From the NCBI GenBank assembly GCA_024642765.1, contig JAHEAM010000013.1, forward strand, positions 1-17,084: 17,084 nucleotides of DNA, written 5' to 3'. The first letter of the stretch is position 1. Every line of letters starts with the position of its first letter. The notes below the pieces were generated by a model, which worked only from the letters and a program-made list of their open reading frames with translations, was not told where the DNA came from and did no database searches. This stretch comes from Planctomycetaceae bacterium (lineage in GTDB: Bacteria; Planctomycetota; Planctomycetia; Pirellulales; Pirellulaceae). A program made the translations under genes and the position numbers. This document shows, one piece after another, positions 1 through 5,998 of the stretch.

Positions 1-2
1 CT

Positions 3-191
3 CGCCAATTTCTAGTCGATGGAAGTGATCCGGCAGGGCTGTTGCCTCTCGATGAAATCGAACGGCGGTACATATTGCATGTACACGATAGCCTGGATGG
101 CAACAAATCAATCTCGGCCCGCATCCTTGGCCTTGATCGAAAAACGCTGTATCGAAAACTAAAGCAATACGGCGTCGAAACAGGAGAGTAA
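3..191 (+). CDS. NtrC-family sigma-54 response regulator, C-terminal fragment
   Basis: This is the last 62 residues of a gene whose 5' part lies outside the window. The visible segment contains a proline- and leucine-rich linker (LLPLDEIERRYILHV), then a Fis-type helix-turn-helix (NKSISARILGLDRKTLYRKLKQYGV), and stops at TAA 189-191. The pattern of LDEIER followed by SAxILGxxRKTLYRKLK is the usual C-terminus of sigma-54-dependent activators with receiver and AAA+ domains. In that family the domain binds enhancer-like sites upstream of sigma-54 promoters. The receiver and AAA+ domains cannot be seen here, so the input signal and targets are unknown. A transcriptional activator lacking a receiver domain would end the same way. 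The family call is strong and the subfamily is inferred. Confidence 0.88.
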   Translation, partial: RQFLVDGSDPAGLLPLDEIERRYILHVHDSLDGNKSISARILGLDRKTLYRKLKQYGVETGE

Positions 192-197
192 CCAAGT

Positions 198-240
198 TGC
201 GGATTCGAAGCGTGGTATTACAAGACCGAATCGCAGGTTT
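198..240 (+). terminator. Possible weak terminator after the NtrC-type gene
   Basis: A nine-pair imperfect stem, 198-207 with 227-235 and one bulged G at 201, has a 19-base loop. It is followed by GGTTTTG. It lies seven bases past the regulator stop codon. The long loop and short T-run make it a weak candidate. Confidence 0.3.
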
Positions 241-304
241 TGACGTTGTCGTCTCCTCAAACTGGCAGTATTTAATCAATTAGCCGGTGTTTGGAGCGAA
301 GCGA

Positions 305-472
305 CTACCTCGGGAAAACAGGATCATCGGCGATCACCACCACGTGGTCCTCCTGCACCGCCTTGTCCCGCCGCGCCGAACGCTGGAATCCAGCCGAGTT
401 GTTGGTATTCTGCGAGCTATTGGCCGATTGGCTTGACGATACTTGTGAGTTGCAATTACCTATTTGGTTCAT
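305..472 (-). CDS. Possible small protein of 55 residues, unknown function
   Basis: An uninterrupted minus-strand frame starts at ATG 472-470 and ends at TAG 307-305. The product has a Ser/Asn/Gln-rich first half (residues 1-26, e.g. SSSQSANSSQNTNNSAG), then a basic stretch (QRSARRDKA), then a hydrophobic tail ending HVVVIADDPVFPR. The second half is markedly GC-richer at third codon positions than the surrounding AT-rich DNA, as expected of coding sequence. No clear Shine-Dalgarno sequence precedes the ATG, and the frame is closed upstream by a stop near 505. No signal peptide or membrane segment is visible. I do not recognise the family. It could be a genuine small gene, the surviving 3' end of a larger lost gene, or chance. 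The opposite-strand frame over the same bases starts at TTG and has an unconvincing composition. Confidence 0.4.
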   Translation of the reverse strand: MNQIGNCNSQVSSSQSANSSQNTNNSAGFQRSARRDKAVQEDHVVVIADDPVFPR

Positions 473-803
473 GCTTGTGTTGGCTCTATTCTGGATAAGG
501 CCTCAGTGTGATTGTAGCGCCCGGCAGATTCAAAAGCCAATAATTCTCTTGTGCCAAAGCACTAGCTTCAGGAAAAATTCGGGGTTGGTGGTTGGTGAAC
601 GTGAACGAGATGGGCCGACGCATTGATTCGTTTGTTCTACTAGACTATTTTCCTAGCATTTAACTGTGGCCTTCAATCATCGAGCAATCAAATTACTCGG
701 CAAGTGCCATCCACCTTCAAATTCTTCAAAAAGAGACATTAGATGAGTCGGAGTTTATTTCTATTACAGTTGGTCAATTGAGCCGAATGATTCGATTCAA
801 CAT
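473..803. other. Intergenic stretch with no supported gene
   Basis: The stretch is AT-rich, with no frame longer than about 20-30 residues that has a plausible start and composition. It receives the 3' end of the TetR gene from the right. I see no strong hairpin followed by a T-run and no tRNA-like fold. A 20-residue ATG frame at 739-677 on the minus strand is too short to support. Confidence 0.6.
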
Positions 804-1424
804 TCAAGCAACTAATTTATCGAAACCAGCAGTGGCGTAGTCTAAGAACTGCTCAAATACTCGAGTTTGAATTCGGCGGCTTCTTTGGAACGCTAATTCG
901 TCGATGACAATCGATTGGGTCACTAGTCCCCATGCGGAAGCGATCATAAATCGTATCGGCACAAATAGTTTTTGTTGAGAGAGTTTCGTCGCCCGAGCTA
1001 GCTTTGATTCGAATTGAGGTGCAAATTCGTCCAAGTTCGCTGCCACCATCTCTCTTGCGTATTGCGATGGATCCTGTCGGATCTGATTGACAATGATAAT
1101 TTGGCGACGCGAATCTTCGGATTCCACAGCCCGTCGAAATAACGGCCAATAGATTGCGTGCATTAGTTGGCGAACGGTTGCCGAATCATCAATTAGTTTT
1201 GCCAATAAAACGCTACGTTCCTCGTTAATAGGCGTCATGATATTTTTGAATAGTTGTTCGGTTACCAGGTCCTTTGATCCGAAGTGATAGTTGACGGCGT
1301 TGAGGTTTACCCTAGCGGCCTTCACAATCGCTCGTAACGAAGTTGCTCCCACGCCGTGAAGTCCGTATAGTTCTTCAGCTGCATCAAGAATTCTTTGCCT
1401 GGTGTTGGCAACGGGTTGTTTCAT
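804..1424 (-). CDS. TetR/AcrR-family transcriptional regulator
   Basis: This 206-residue protein has the normal TetR-family length. Residues 8-55 form the N-terminal DNA-binding domain (TRQRILDAAEELYGLHGVGA, then a helix-turn-helix at about 27-50 ending NAVNYHFGSKDLV, the family signature). The remaining helical half should be the ligand-binding and dimerisation domain. Its FRRAVESEDSRRQI region resembles the C-terminal domain of CecR-type (DUF1956-like) regulators. Members usually repress nearby genes until a small ligand binds; the ligand here is unknown. The start at ATG 1424 is preceded by a purine-rich AAAGAGAT. The gene lies 92 bases downstream of the S41 peptidase on the same strand, with a large inverted repeat in the gap, so it may be autoregulated or separately terminated. 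The family call is firm; the target is inferred. Confidence 0.9.
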   Translation of the reverse strand: MKQPVANTRQRILDAAEELYGLHGVGATSLRAIVKAARVNLNAVNYHFGSKDLVTEQLFKNIMTPINEERSVLLAKLIDDSATVRQLMHAIYWPLFRRAVESEDSRRQIIIVNQIRQDPSQYAREMVAANLDEFAPQFESKLARATKLSQQKLFVPIRFMIASAWGLVTQSIVIDELAFQRSRRIQTRVFEQFLDYATAGFDKLVA

Positions 1425-1456
1425 GGTGAAATCTCTTTTAGTGAATCAACAAAAGT

Positions 1457-1488
1457 ACGAAAACGCCGTTTTCATACGGCGTTTTCGT
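1457..1488 (-). terminator. 12-bp perfect inverted repeat: terminator and/or TetR operator
   Basis: Positions 1457-1468 (ACGAAAACGCCG) and 1477-1488 are perfect reverse complements around an 8-base loop. On the minus strand this gives a stem with a GC core, an A-tract before and a T-tract after, then TACTTTTG. It sits 29 bases past the S41 stop, so an intrinsic terminator fits. The same DNA holds a second, odd palindrome (GAAAACGCCGTTTTC, 1459-1473), giving three CGTTTTC half-sites just upstream of the TetR start. An operator is therefore equally possible. Confidence 0.6.
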
Positions 1489-1516
1489 TGACAAGAGAAT
1501 AAGCAAGGCAAAGGCC

Positions 1517-3262
1517 CTAATTGTCGCTTTTTAGTTTTTCAATTAACTTCGCATAGCGTGGATCCTTCCGAATATTTTTCAAGTCCGAATCGCCGTTCAT
1601 TTGACTTGCGTTTCCAAACCCTAACTTGATTGCTTTCTCGAGATGGTCGAACGACTCGTCAATATTGTTCTTCAATGAATAGACACATGCAATGTTGTAA
1701 TTCGCAATTCCAGAAAACTCATCGAAGCCAGCGGCTTTCTGGTGAGCCTCAAGCGCTTTGTCTATGTTGCCGCTCATATGAAGACAATAGCTGTACCGAA
1801 ACCAAGCTTCCCCGTTATTGGCATCGATTTCCGTGATCTTTGCAAATGCTACCGCGGCATCCGCAAACGACTCATTTGCCATTAGCCGAGAAGCTTCTTC
1901 AATCATGCGGTTCAAATCGACAGTCTTTTTATTTGTTGTTTCCATCGCGGTAGATTTGGCTGCAGCCAAATCAGCAGCATGATTTTGTGCGAGCGAAATT
2001 GCCTTTTCCAGCGCTTGGTCCGCAGATACTTCCACATCCGGTTGAACGCCAACTCCCTCCCAATTGGAATTCGTGATTGGATTGATAGCACGGGCAAATG
2101 GCATTGTCATATACATCTGTTTGCCTAATTGAACTGGCATTACAGGGTGAGCGCCGCCTCCAGTTGTCTCACCAACGATTGTACCTCGTTTCAAATTTTT
2201 TAGATTGTATGAAAATTCTTCAGCACCAGAAAATGTATTTGTGCTCGTCAAAACATAAATTGGAGTTTCAGCGGAGAATTTCTTCCCAGGCACTTTTTTT
2301 TGTGTCCATGTTTCGGTAGTGGTTTCGTTGGGTCGGTTGTAAAAACTATTCAAGTGCGTGGGGTCTTCGAACAAATAGCTTGACAGAAACGCAATCATCT
2401 CAGGGCTGCCACCACCATTCTCCCTCAGGTCGAAGATCAAGGCATTGCTGTGGCCTAAAAAGTTCATTGCGGCGGCGGCGGTCTCTTGGGCTTCTTTCTC
2501 GCCTGAGAAAAAGTTGAATTTCAAATAGCCAATTCCACCAGGCAGCATTTCGACCTTGACGAAGCCATGATTACTGCTTGGGTTAGATTGAAGAGGGCCG
2601 CGCGAGTTTGGCGCACCGGCTCGAACCCGCAGATGTTTGTCGTTACAAATGCTCCGCAGTTGGTTGGTAAGATGCGTTGCAAATTGATGAGCGTCAACGA
2701 TACTTGTGTACTCGCCCGCTTTGAGTGACTGTTCGATGGCCGTAGCCATCTTTTCGGCCACTTCCGGGAAGACGTACTTTGCTCGTAACTCCTTGCTGAG
2801 CGTTTCGATGATCTCGGTTTTACCTTTGTCGTCGAGAGCGGAATCATTGGTGGCGTCTTCCGCGCCGGCCATTTCCATGCCAACCGATTTGATCTTAAAG
2901 GGTTTTTGTTCTTCAACCGTTAAGGTAATTGCGACTCGCAGTCCCGACGATGACTTGCAAGTTGCAACAATTTGATTCTCCGACGAGCTGGAAATTTTTT
3001 CCACGGTCACTGTTCCCAATTGCGACCGGATCAAGTTGGACTTTGATTTTCGCTTGGCAAGAGTTGCCTCATCGCTAACTGAGTAAGCATCTTTCAAGAA
3101 TGCAATGGTGGAGTCTGCGTCTGAGCTATTAATCGAGTCGATAAAAGCCGAAAGGCGCCTTCCCGCCGGCGATTCGGGAATAGTATTTTGCGCTTTTAGC
3201 GTTTGCGTACCGATCACTAAAAGAAACAACGCGACAAGGCAGCTGGTTTTCAAGGACATCAT
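1517..3262 (-). CDS. Secreted S41-family serine peptidase with C-terminal TPR repeats
   Basis: This protein has 581 residues. Residues 1-24 look like a signal peptide (LVALFLLVIGTQTLKAQ), placing it in the periplasm or outside. Residues 30-130 form an N-terminal domain of unknown type. Residues 145-215 match the helical segment found before S41 domains of the IRBP/tricorn-like type. Residues 230-415 are the peptidase core: DLRENGGG at 278-285 and the nucleophile segment TFSGAEEF with Ser345, followed by VGETTGGGAHP. No PDZ domain is obvious. Residues about 450-550 carry two to three TPR-like repeats (AWFRYSYCLHMSGNIDKALE; NYNIACVYSLKNNIDESFDH). GGGAG six bases before the ATG pair supports the start at 3262. 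The TetR gene follows on the same strand and an inverted repeat lies about 107 bases upstream. The substrate is unknown. Confidence 0.9.
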   Translation of the reverse strand: MMSLKTSCLVALFLLVIGTQTLKAQNTIPESPAGRRLSAFIDSINSSDADSTIAFLKDAYSVSDEATLAKRKSKSNLIRSQLGTVTVEKISSSSENQIVATCKSSSGLRVAITLTVEEQKPFKIKSVGMEMAGAEDATNDSALDDKGKTEIIETLSKELRAKYVFPEVAEKMATAIEQSLKAGEYTSIVDAHQFATHLTNQLRSICNDKHLRVRAGAPNSRGPLQSNPSSNHGFVKVEMLPGGIGYLKFNFFSGEKEAQETAAAAMNFLGHSNALIFDLRENGGGSPEMIAFLSSYLFEDPTHLNSFYNRPNETTTETWTQKKVPGKKFSAETPIYVLTSTNTFSGAEEFSYNLKNLKRGTIVGETTGGGAHPVMPVQLGKQMYMTMPFARAINPITNSNWEGVGVQPDVEVSADQALEKAISLAQNHAADLAAAKSTAMETTNKKTVDLNRMIEEASRLMANESFADAAVAFAKITEIDANNGEAWFRYSYCLHMSGNIDKALEAHQKAAGFDEFSGIANYNIACVYSLKNNIDESFDHLEKAIKLGFGNASQMNGDSDLKNIRKDPRYAKLIEKLKSDN

Positions 3263-3368
3263 CGATATCTCCCGTTGAGTGAGTTAAGCAATTGAATTGA
3301 AACAAGACGGTCAATTCCACGCGAAAAAGTACTTGGTTGTTAAAATTTCGCCTTGGTAGACTCGTTGT

Positions 3369-3397
3369 TGATACGAACGTATAATACTATCGTATCA
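3369..3397. promoter_or_regulatory. Overlapping palindromes upstream of the S41 gene (candidate operator/promoter)
   Basis: TGATACGA (3369-3376) and TCGTATCA (3390-3397) form a perfect 8-bp dyad. Nested in it is a second palindrome, ATACGAACGTAT (3371-3382). The spacer contains TATAAT on the plus strand (3380-3385) and TATTAT on the minus strand (3386-3381), both -10-like. The site is about 107 bases before the S41 start. Its geometry suits a dimeric repressor such as the neighbouring TetR protein, but it shares no clear half-site with the repeat at 1457-1488. Confidence 0.45.
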
Positions 3398-3530
3398 TTA
3401 CGGTGGTTTCAGGAATAGGGAAAATCGACAGATTTTTATGCCGCCTGAGCCGAAAGGCTGTATTTGGTCATGGCAACGCCTTTTTCGGGTCGGAAGCAGT
3501 GGAGGAATTGGTAAAAACGTCTGAAACCGA

Positions 3531-3863
3531 TCAAGTCCAAAAGATGGCGAGCCATATTGTTGGTTCGTCCGGCGTTGTCCACTCGACGCGATGTTTTTTG
3601 TGCGCTGGGATCAGTTGGTGATCGCCAGGGATTAGATTGATCGAATCACCGCCATCGAATTGCAATTTTGCTTTTCCGCTGAGTAGCAAAATCCACTCGT
3701 GTTCCTCCTGGTCGTACCAAAATCCAGCGGGGCTGGCATGACCATTGGAAACGATCCTTTCGATTCGAACAATCTCGTTTTGGACGAGTATATTTACCCC
3801 TTCATTGGGGATTTTAAGTGGGATATCGGCAAATAAATTGCCATCGGAAGTTTGATTGTTCAT
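3531..3863 (-). CDS. Small single-domain cupin protein
   Basis: This 110-residue protein consists of one cupin barrel. Motif 1 spans about 47-66 (GFWYDQEEHEWILLLSG). It is the variant in which the classical HxH is replaced by an acidic segment keeping one histidine and a following Glu. Motif 2 spans about 80-94 (GDHQLIPAHKKHRVEW). The preceding RIERIVSNGHASP and the closing PTIWLAIFW are typical of a widespread family of 100-115 residue cupins annotated only by fold. There is no signal peptide, so it is probably cytoplasmic. Metal binding is likely but the reaction is unknown. It is divergent from the sigma-factor remnant, with 71 bases between the start regions, and lies 268 bases downstream of the S41 gene start. 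No strong Shine-Dalgarno sequence is visible. Confidence in the fold is high; no function is assigned. Confidence 0.88.
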   Translation of the reverse strand: MNNQTSDGNLFADIPLKIPNEGVNILVQNEIVRIERIVSNGHASPAGFWYDQEEHEWILLLSGKAKLQFDGGDSINLIPGDHQLIPAHKKHRVEWTTPDEPTIWLAIFWT

Positions 3864-3934
3864 CGTCGTTCGGGAGGTCTCGTGACCGAAAAGTTTCTCA
3901 AGTTTGATTTTAATGTTCTGACAATGTTACCATT

Positions 3935-4420
3935 TTGTTTGGGTCGAAAACGAAACTGGAACTGCAACTGGTTTGGAAAACGCTTGTTACGACAACTTCC
4001 GAAAGCCTTTTGAATCGAATCGCAGACGCCTCGGACAGTTCGGCCTGGAATCGTTTTGTCGAACTCGACACGCCGTTGATTTTTTATTGGTCCTGTCGTG
4101 CTGGGTTCCAGGTTCAGGATGCCAGTGACTTGGTCCAGGAAGTTTTGGGCATCGTCAGCCAATCGATCGGCCGTTTCCGGCACAAGCGACCGGGCAATTT
4201 TCTTAGTTGGCTGAGAACCATTACCGTGAATCAATTTCGGCAACATTGGCGGCTGCGAAAACGAATGGAGATCAACGACCGTGATTCGGTGTGGGGCCAG
4301 CTTCCGGATCGTTCGACGCTTGAATCGAGTTGGGGCATCCAATACCGCGCAGAATTAGTTTCTAGGGCAATCGCCAGCATGAAAGGTGATGCAATCAAGG
4401 AGTTGCAAGGGACAGATTAG
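3935..4420 (+). pseudogene. Truncated ECF-type RNA polymerase sigma factor
   Basis: The frame encodes the front part of a planctomycete ECF-like sigma-70 factor. SESLLNRIADASDSSAWNRF and DASDLVQEVLGIVSQSIGRF form region 2, RPGNFLSWLRTITVNQFRQH follows, and the linker ends STLESSWGIQYRAELVSRAIASMKGD. Intact relatives continue with about 40-60 residues of region 4, the helix-turn-helix that contacts the -35 element. Here the frame instead ends after eight unrelated residues (AIKELQGTD region) at TAG 4418-4420. The 5' end is also odd: homology begins near TTTSESLL, but the codon before it is GTT. The only initiators are a TTG at 3935 and other weak codons without a Shine-Dalgarno sequence. Both ends therefore look damaged. 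It may be a pseudogene left by a deletion, or conceivably a region-2-only protein. It stops 10 bases from the convergent DUF1501 stop. Confidence 0.65.
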
Positions 4421-4430
4421 GGTCGGTCGG

Positions 4431-5885
4431 CTACGTTCCAAGCAGATCCAAGACCGGTGCGTGTTCTTCGACTCCGGTGAGGCGGACATCGAGGCCTTTG
4501 AAAGGGAACGTCAATTTCTGATGATCCAGACCCAGGCAATGCAGGATCGTGGCTTGTAAGTCATGAACATGGACTGGGTTTTCGGTGATGTGAAATCCAA
4601 ACTCGTCGGTTGCGCCATAGATCCGGCCGCCTTGAATTCCCCCGCCGGCCAACAACATGGAGAACGCCTGGGGATGATGATCGCGACCAAGACTTCGGCC
4701 GAGCGCCGCGTTGCTTTCGACCATTGGCGTCCGTCCAAACTCGCCGCCCCAGATCACGAGTGTTTCATCGAGCATCCCCAATCGTTTGAGATCCGCGATG
4801 AGAGCCGCCGTGCCTTGATCGGTCGCAGCACAATTGCCGCGATGGTTGCCGACCACGTCACTGTGCGCGTCCCAGCCTTCGTGATAGATATTGATGAAGC
4901 GAACACCTCGTTCCACCATTCGCCTTGCGATTAAACAGGCTCGCGCGAACGACGGTTTCTCGGGATCGCAACCATAGAGTTCCAGAGTCTCACGCGATTC
5001 ACTTTTGAGGTCCATCAATTCTGGAGCGCTAGTTTGCAGACGGTGGGCCATTTCATACGAACTGATTCGTGTTTCAATTTCCGGATCGCCCAACAACCGG
5101 GCTTGCTGTCGATTGAGGTCTTGGATCAAGTCGAGGGAGTCTTTTTGCAATCGTTCGTCAACGCCGGACGGATTGGCTAGGTTCAAGATCAAGTCACCTT
5201 GGTTTCGCAACCGCACGCCGGTGAATTTGGTTGGCAAGAACCCGCTGGACCAATTCGCCGAGCCGCCACTGATCCCAGCTCCAGTACTCATCACGACAAA
5301 CGCCGGCAGGTCTTTCGACTCAGCCCCTAACGCGTACGTCACCCAAGAGCCTATGCAAGCTCGACCTGGCTGCGCGAAACCCGTGTTGAACAAAATCTGT
5401 GCCGGCGCGTGATTGAATTGGTCGGTGTGGACGGAACGAACAAGGGACAAGTCGTCTGCGATTTTGGCAAGGTGAACGAGGGGTTCCCCCAACGCCATTT
5501 GACATTCACCATGTTTCGCAAACGAAAATCGCGGAGCCATGACCGCAGCATCCGAACGAATGAAGGCGTAACGTTGGTCGCCGATGATCGACGGCGGCAA
5601 GGACTTGCCGTCGTATTTGACCAATTCGGGCTTGTAGTCGAAGAGCTCCAGATGCGAGGGCGCTCCAGCCATGAAGAGATGAATGACGGCCTTAGCTTTT
5701 CCAAAGGACCGCGCTTGGGTTTTAGGCGTGCGTGAAGGTTGCGATGCACTTGCACTGCCAACGAGGCTACCGCCAGCCAATGTGGCGAGCCCAATCTTGC
5801 CAAGACCCACGCCGCATTGCTCAAGAAACCAACGTCGCGTGGCGCGAACGCCGCGTTCCTGCGAAAGGTGTGTTTGACAGTTCAT
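4431..5885 (-). CDS. DUF1501 protein, Tat-exported, alkaline-phosphatase-like fold
   Basis: This 484-residue protein is close to full length for DUF1501 (PF07394). A twin-arginine signal lies at 15-45 (ATRRWFLEQCGVGLG, then a hydrophobic stretch and SASAS), implying export in folded form, probably with a metal or cofactor. Family hallmarks in order are HLFMAGAPSHLELFDYKP (69-86), DQFNHAPAQILFNTG (155-169), INIYHEGWDAHSD (331-343), VIWGGEFGRTP (377-387), GRDHHPQAFSMLLAGGG (400-416) and HVHDLQATILHCLGLD (439-454). The conserved Asp/His sets recall the alkaline phosphatase/sulfatase superfamily, but the reaction is not established. It follows the cytochrome/DUF1549/DUF1553 gene on the same strand with a 113-base gap, the usual planctomycete pairing, so the two probably act together outside the cytoplasm. 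AAGG sits about 10 bases before the ATG. Confidence 0.93.
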   Translation of the reverse strand: MNCQTHLSQERGVRATRRWFLEQCGVGLGKIGLATLAGGSLVGSASASQPSRTPKTQARSFGKAKAVIHLFMAGAPSHLELFDYKPELVKYDGKSLPPSIIGDQRYAFIRSDAAVMAPRFSFAKHGECQMALGEPLVHLAKIADDLSLVRSVHTDQFNHAPAQILFNTGFAQPGRACIGSWVTYALGAESKDLPAFVVMSTGAGISGGSANWSSGFLPTKFTGVRLRNQGDLILNLANPSGVDERLQKDSLDLIQDLNRQQARLLGDPEIETRISSYEMAHRLQTSAPELMDLKSESRETLELYGCDPEKPSFARACLIARRMVERGVRFINIYHEGWDAHSDVVGNHRGNCAATDQGTAALIADLKRLGMLDETLVIWGGEFGRTPMVESNAALGRSLGRDHHPQAFSMLLAGGGIQGGRIYGATDEFGFHITENPVHVHDLQATILHCLGLDHQKLTFPFKGLDVRLTGVEEHAPVLDLLGT

Positions 5886-5958
5886 AGTTGTGCCTTATTT
5901 TGACGGATCGGCTTTTTGCTCAGTACTAGTTTTTTTGTTTCAAATTGTTAGTGTGCGG

Positions 5959-5998
5959 TTCATTATGCAGGTCTGCTGTTCAACATGTAGGTCGGTGC
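5959..5998. repeat. Two imperfect 20-bp tandem direct repeats
   Basis: Units 5959-5978 and 5979-5998 share TTCA..ATG.AGGTC with identical spacing (13 of 20 positions match by eye). They fill the gap between the PSCyt1-type and DUF1501 genes, ending at the upstream stop codon. They may be a degenerate intergenic repeat or a fossil duplication. No function is evident. Confidence 0.4.

Noticed and set aside
291..626. Plus-strand 111-residue open frame
   Set aside because: It starts at TTG with no ribosome-binding site, its composition is erratic, and it matches no family. The opposite-strand 55-residue frame over the same bases looks more coding-like.
677..739. Minus-strand 20-residue ATG frame (MSLFEEFEGGWHLPSNLIAR)
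   Set aside because: It is too short and has no support beyond an ATG and a stop; frames of this size are expected by chance.
3403..3621. Plus-strand 72-residue GTG frame downstream of a TATAAT sequence
   Set aside because: It runs antisense into the well-supported cupin gene, lacks a ribosome-binding site and matches no family. The TATAAT lacks a matching -35 element.
3860..4342. Minus-strand 160-residue frame opposite the sigma factor
   Set aside because: It is a shadow of the sigma frame. The sigma region 2 motifs on the plus strand are unmistakable, while this frame shows none.
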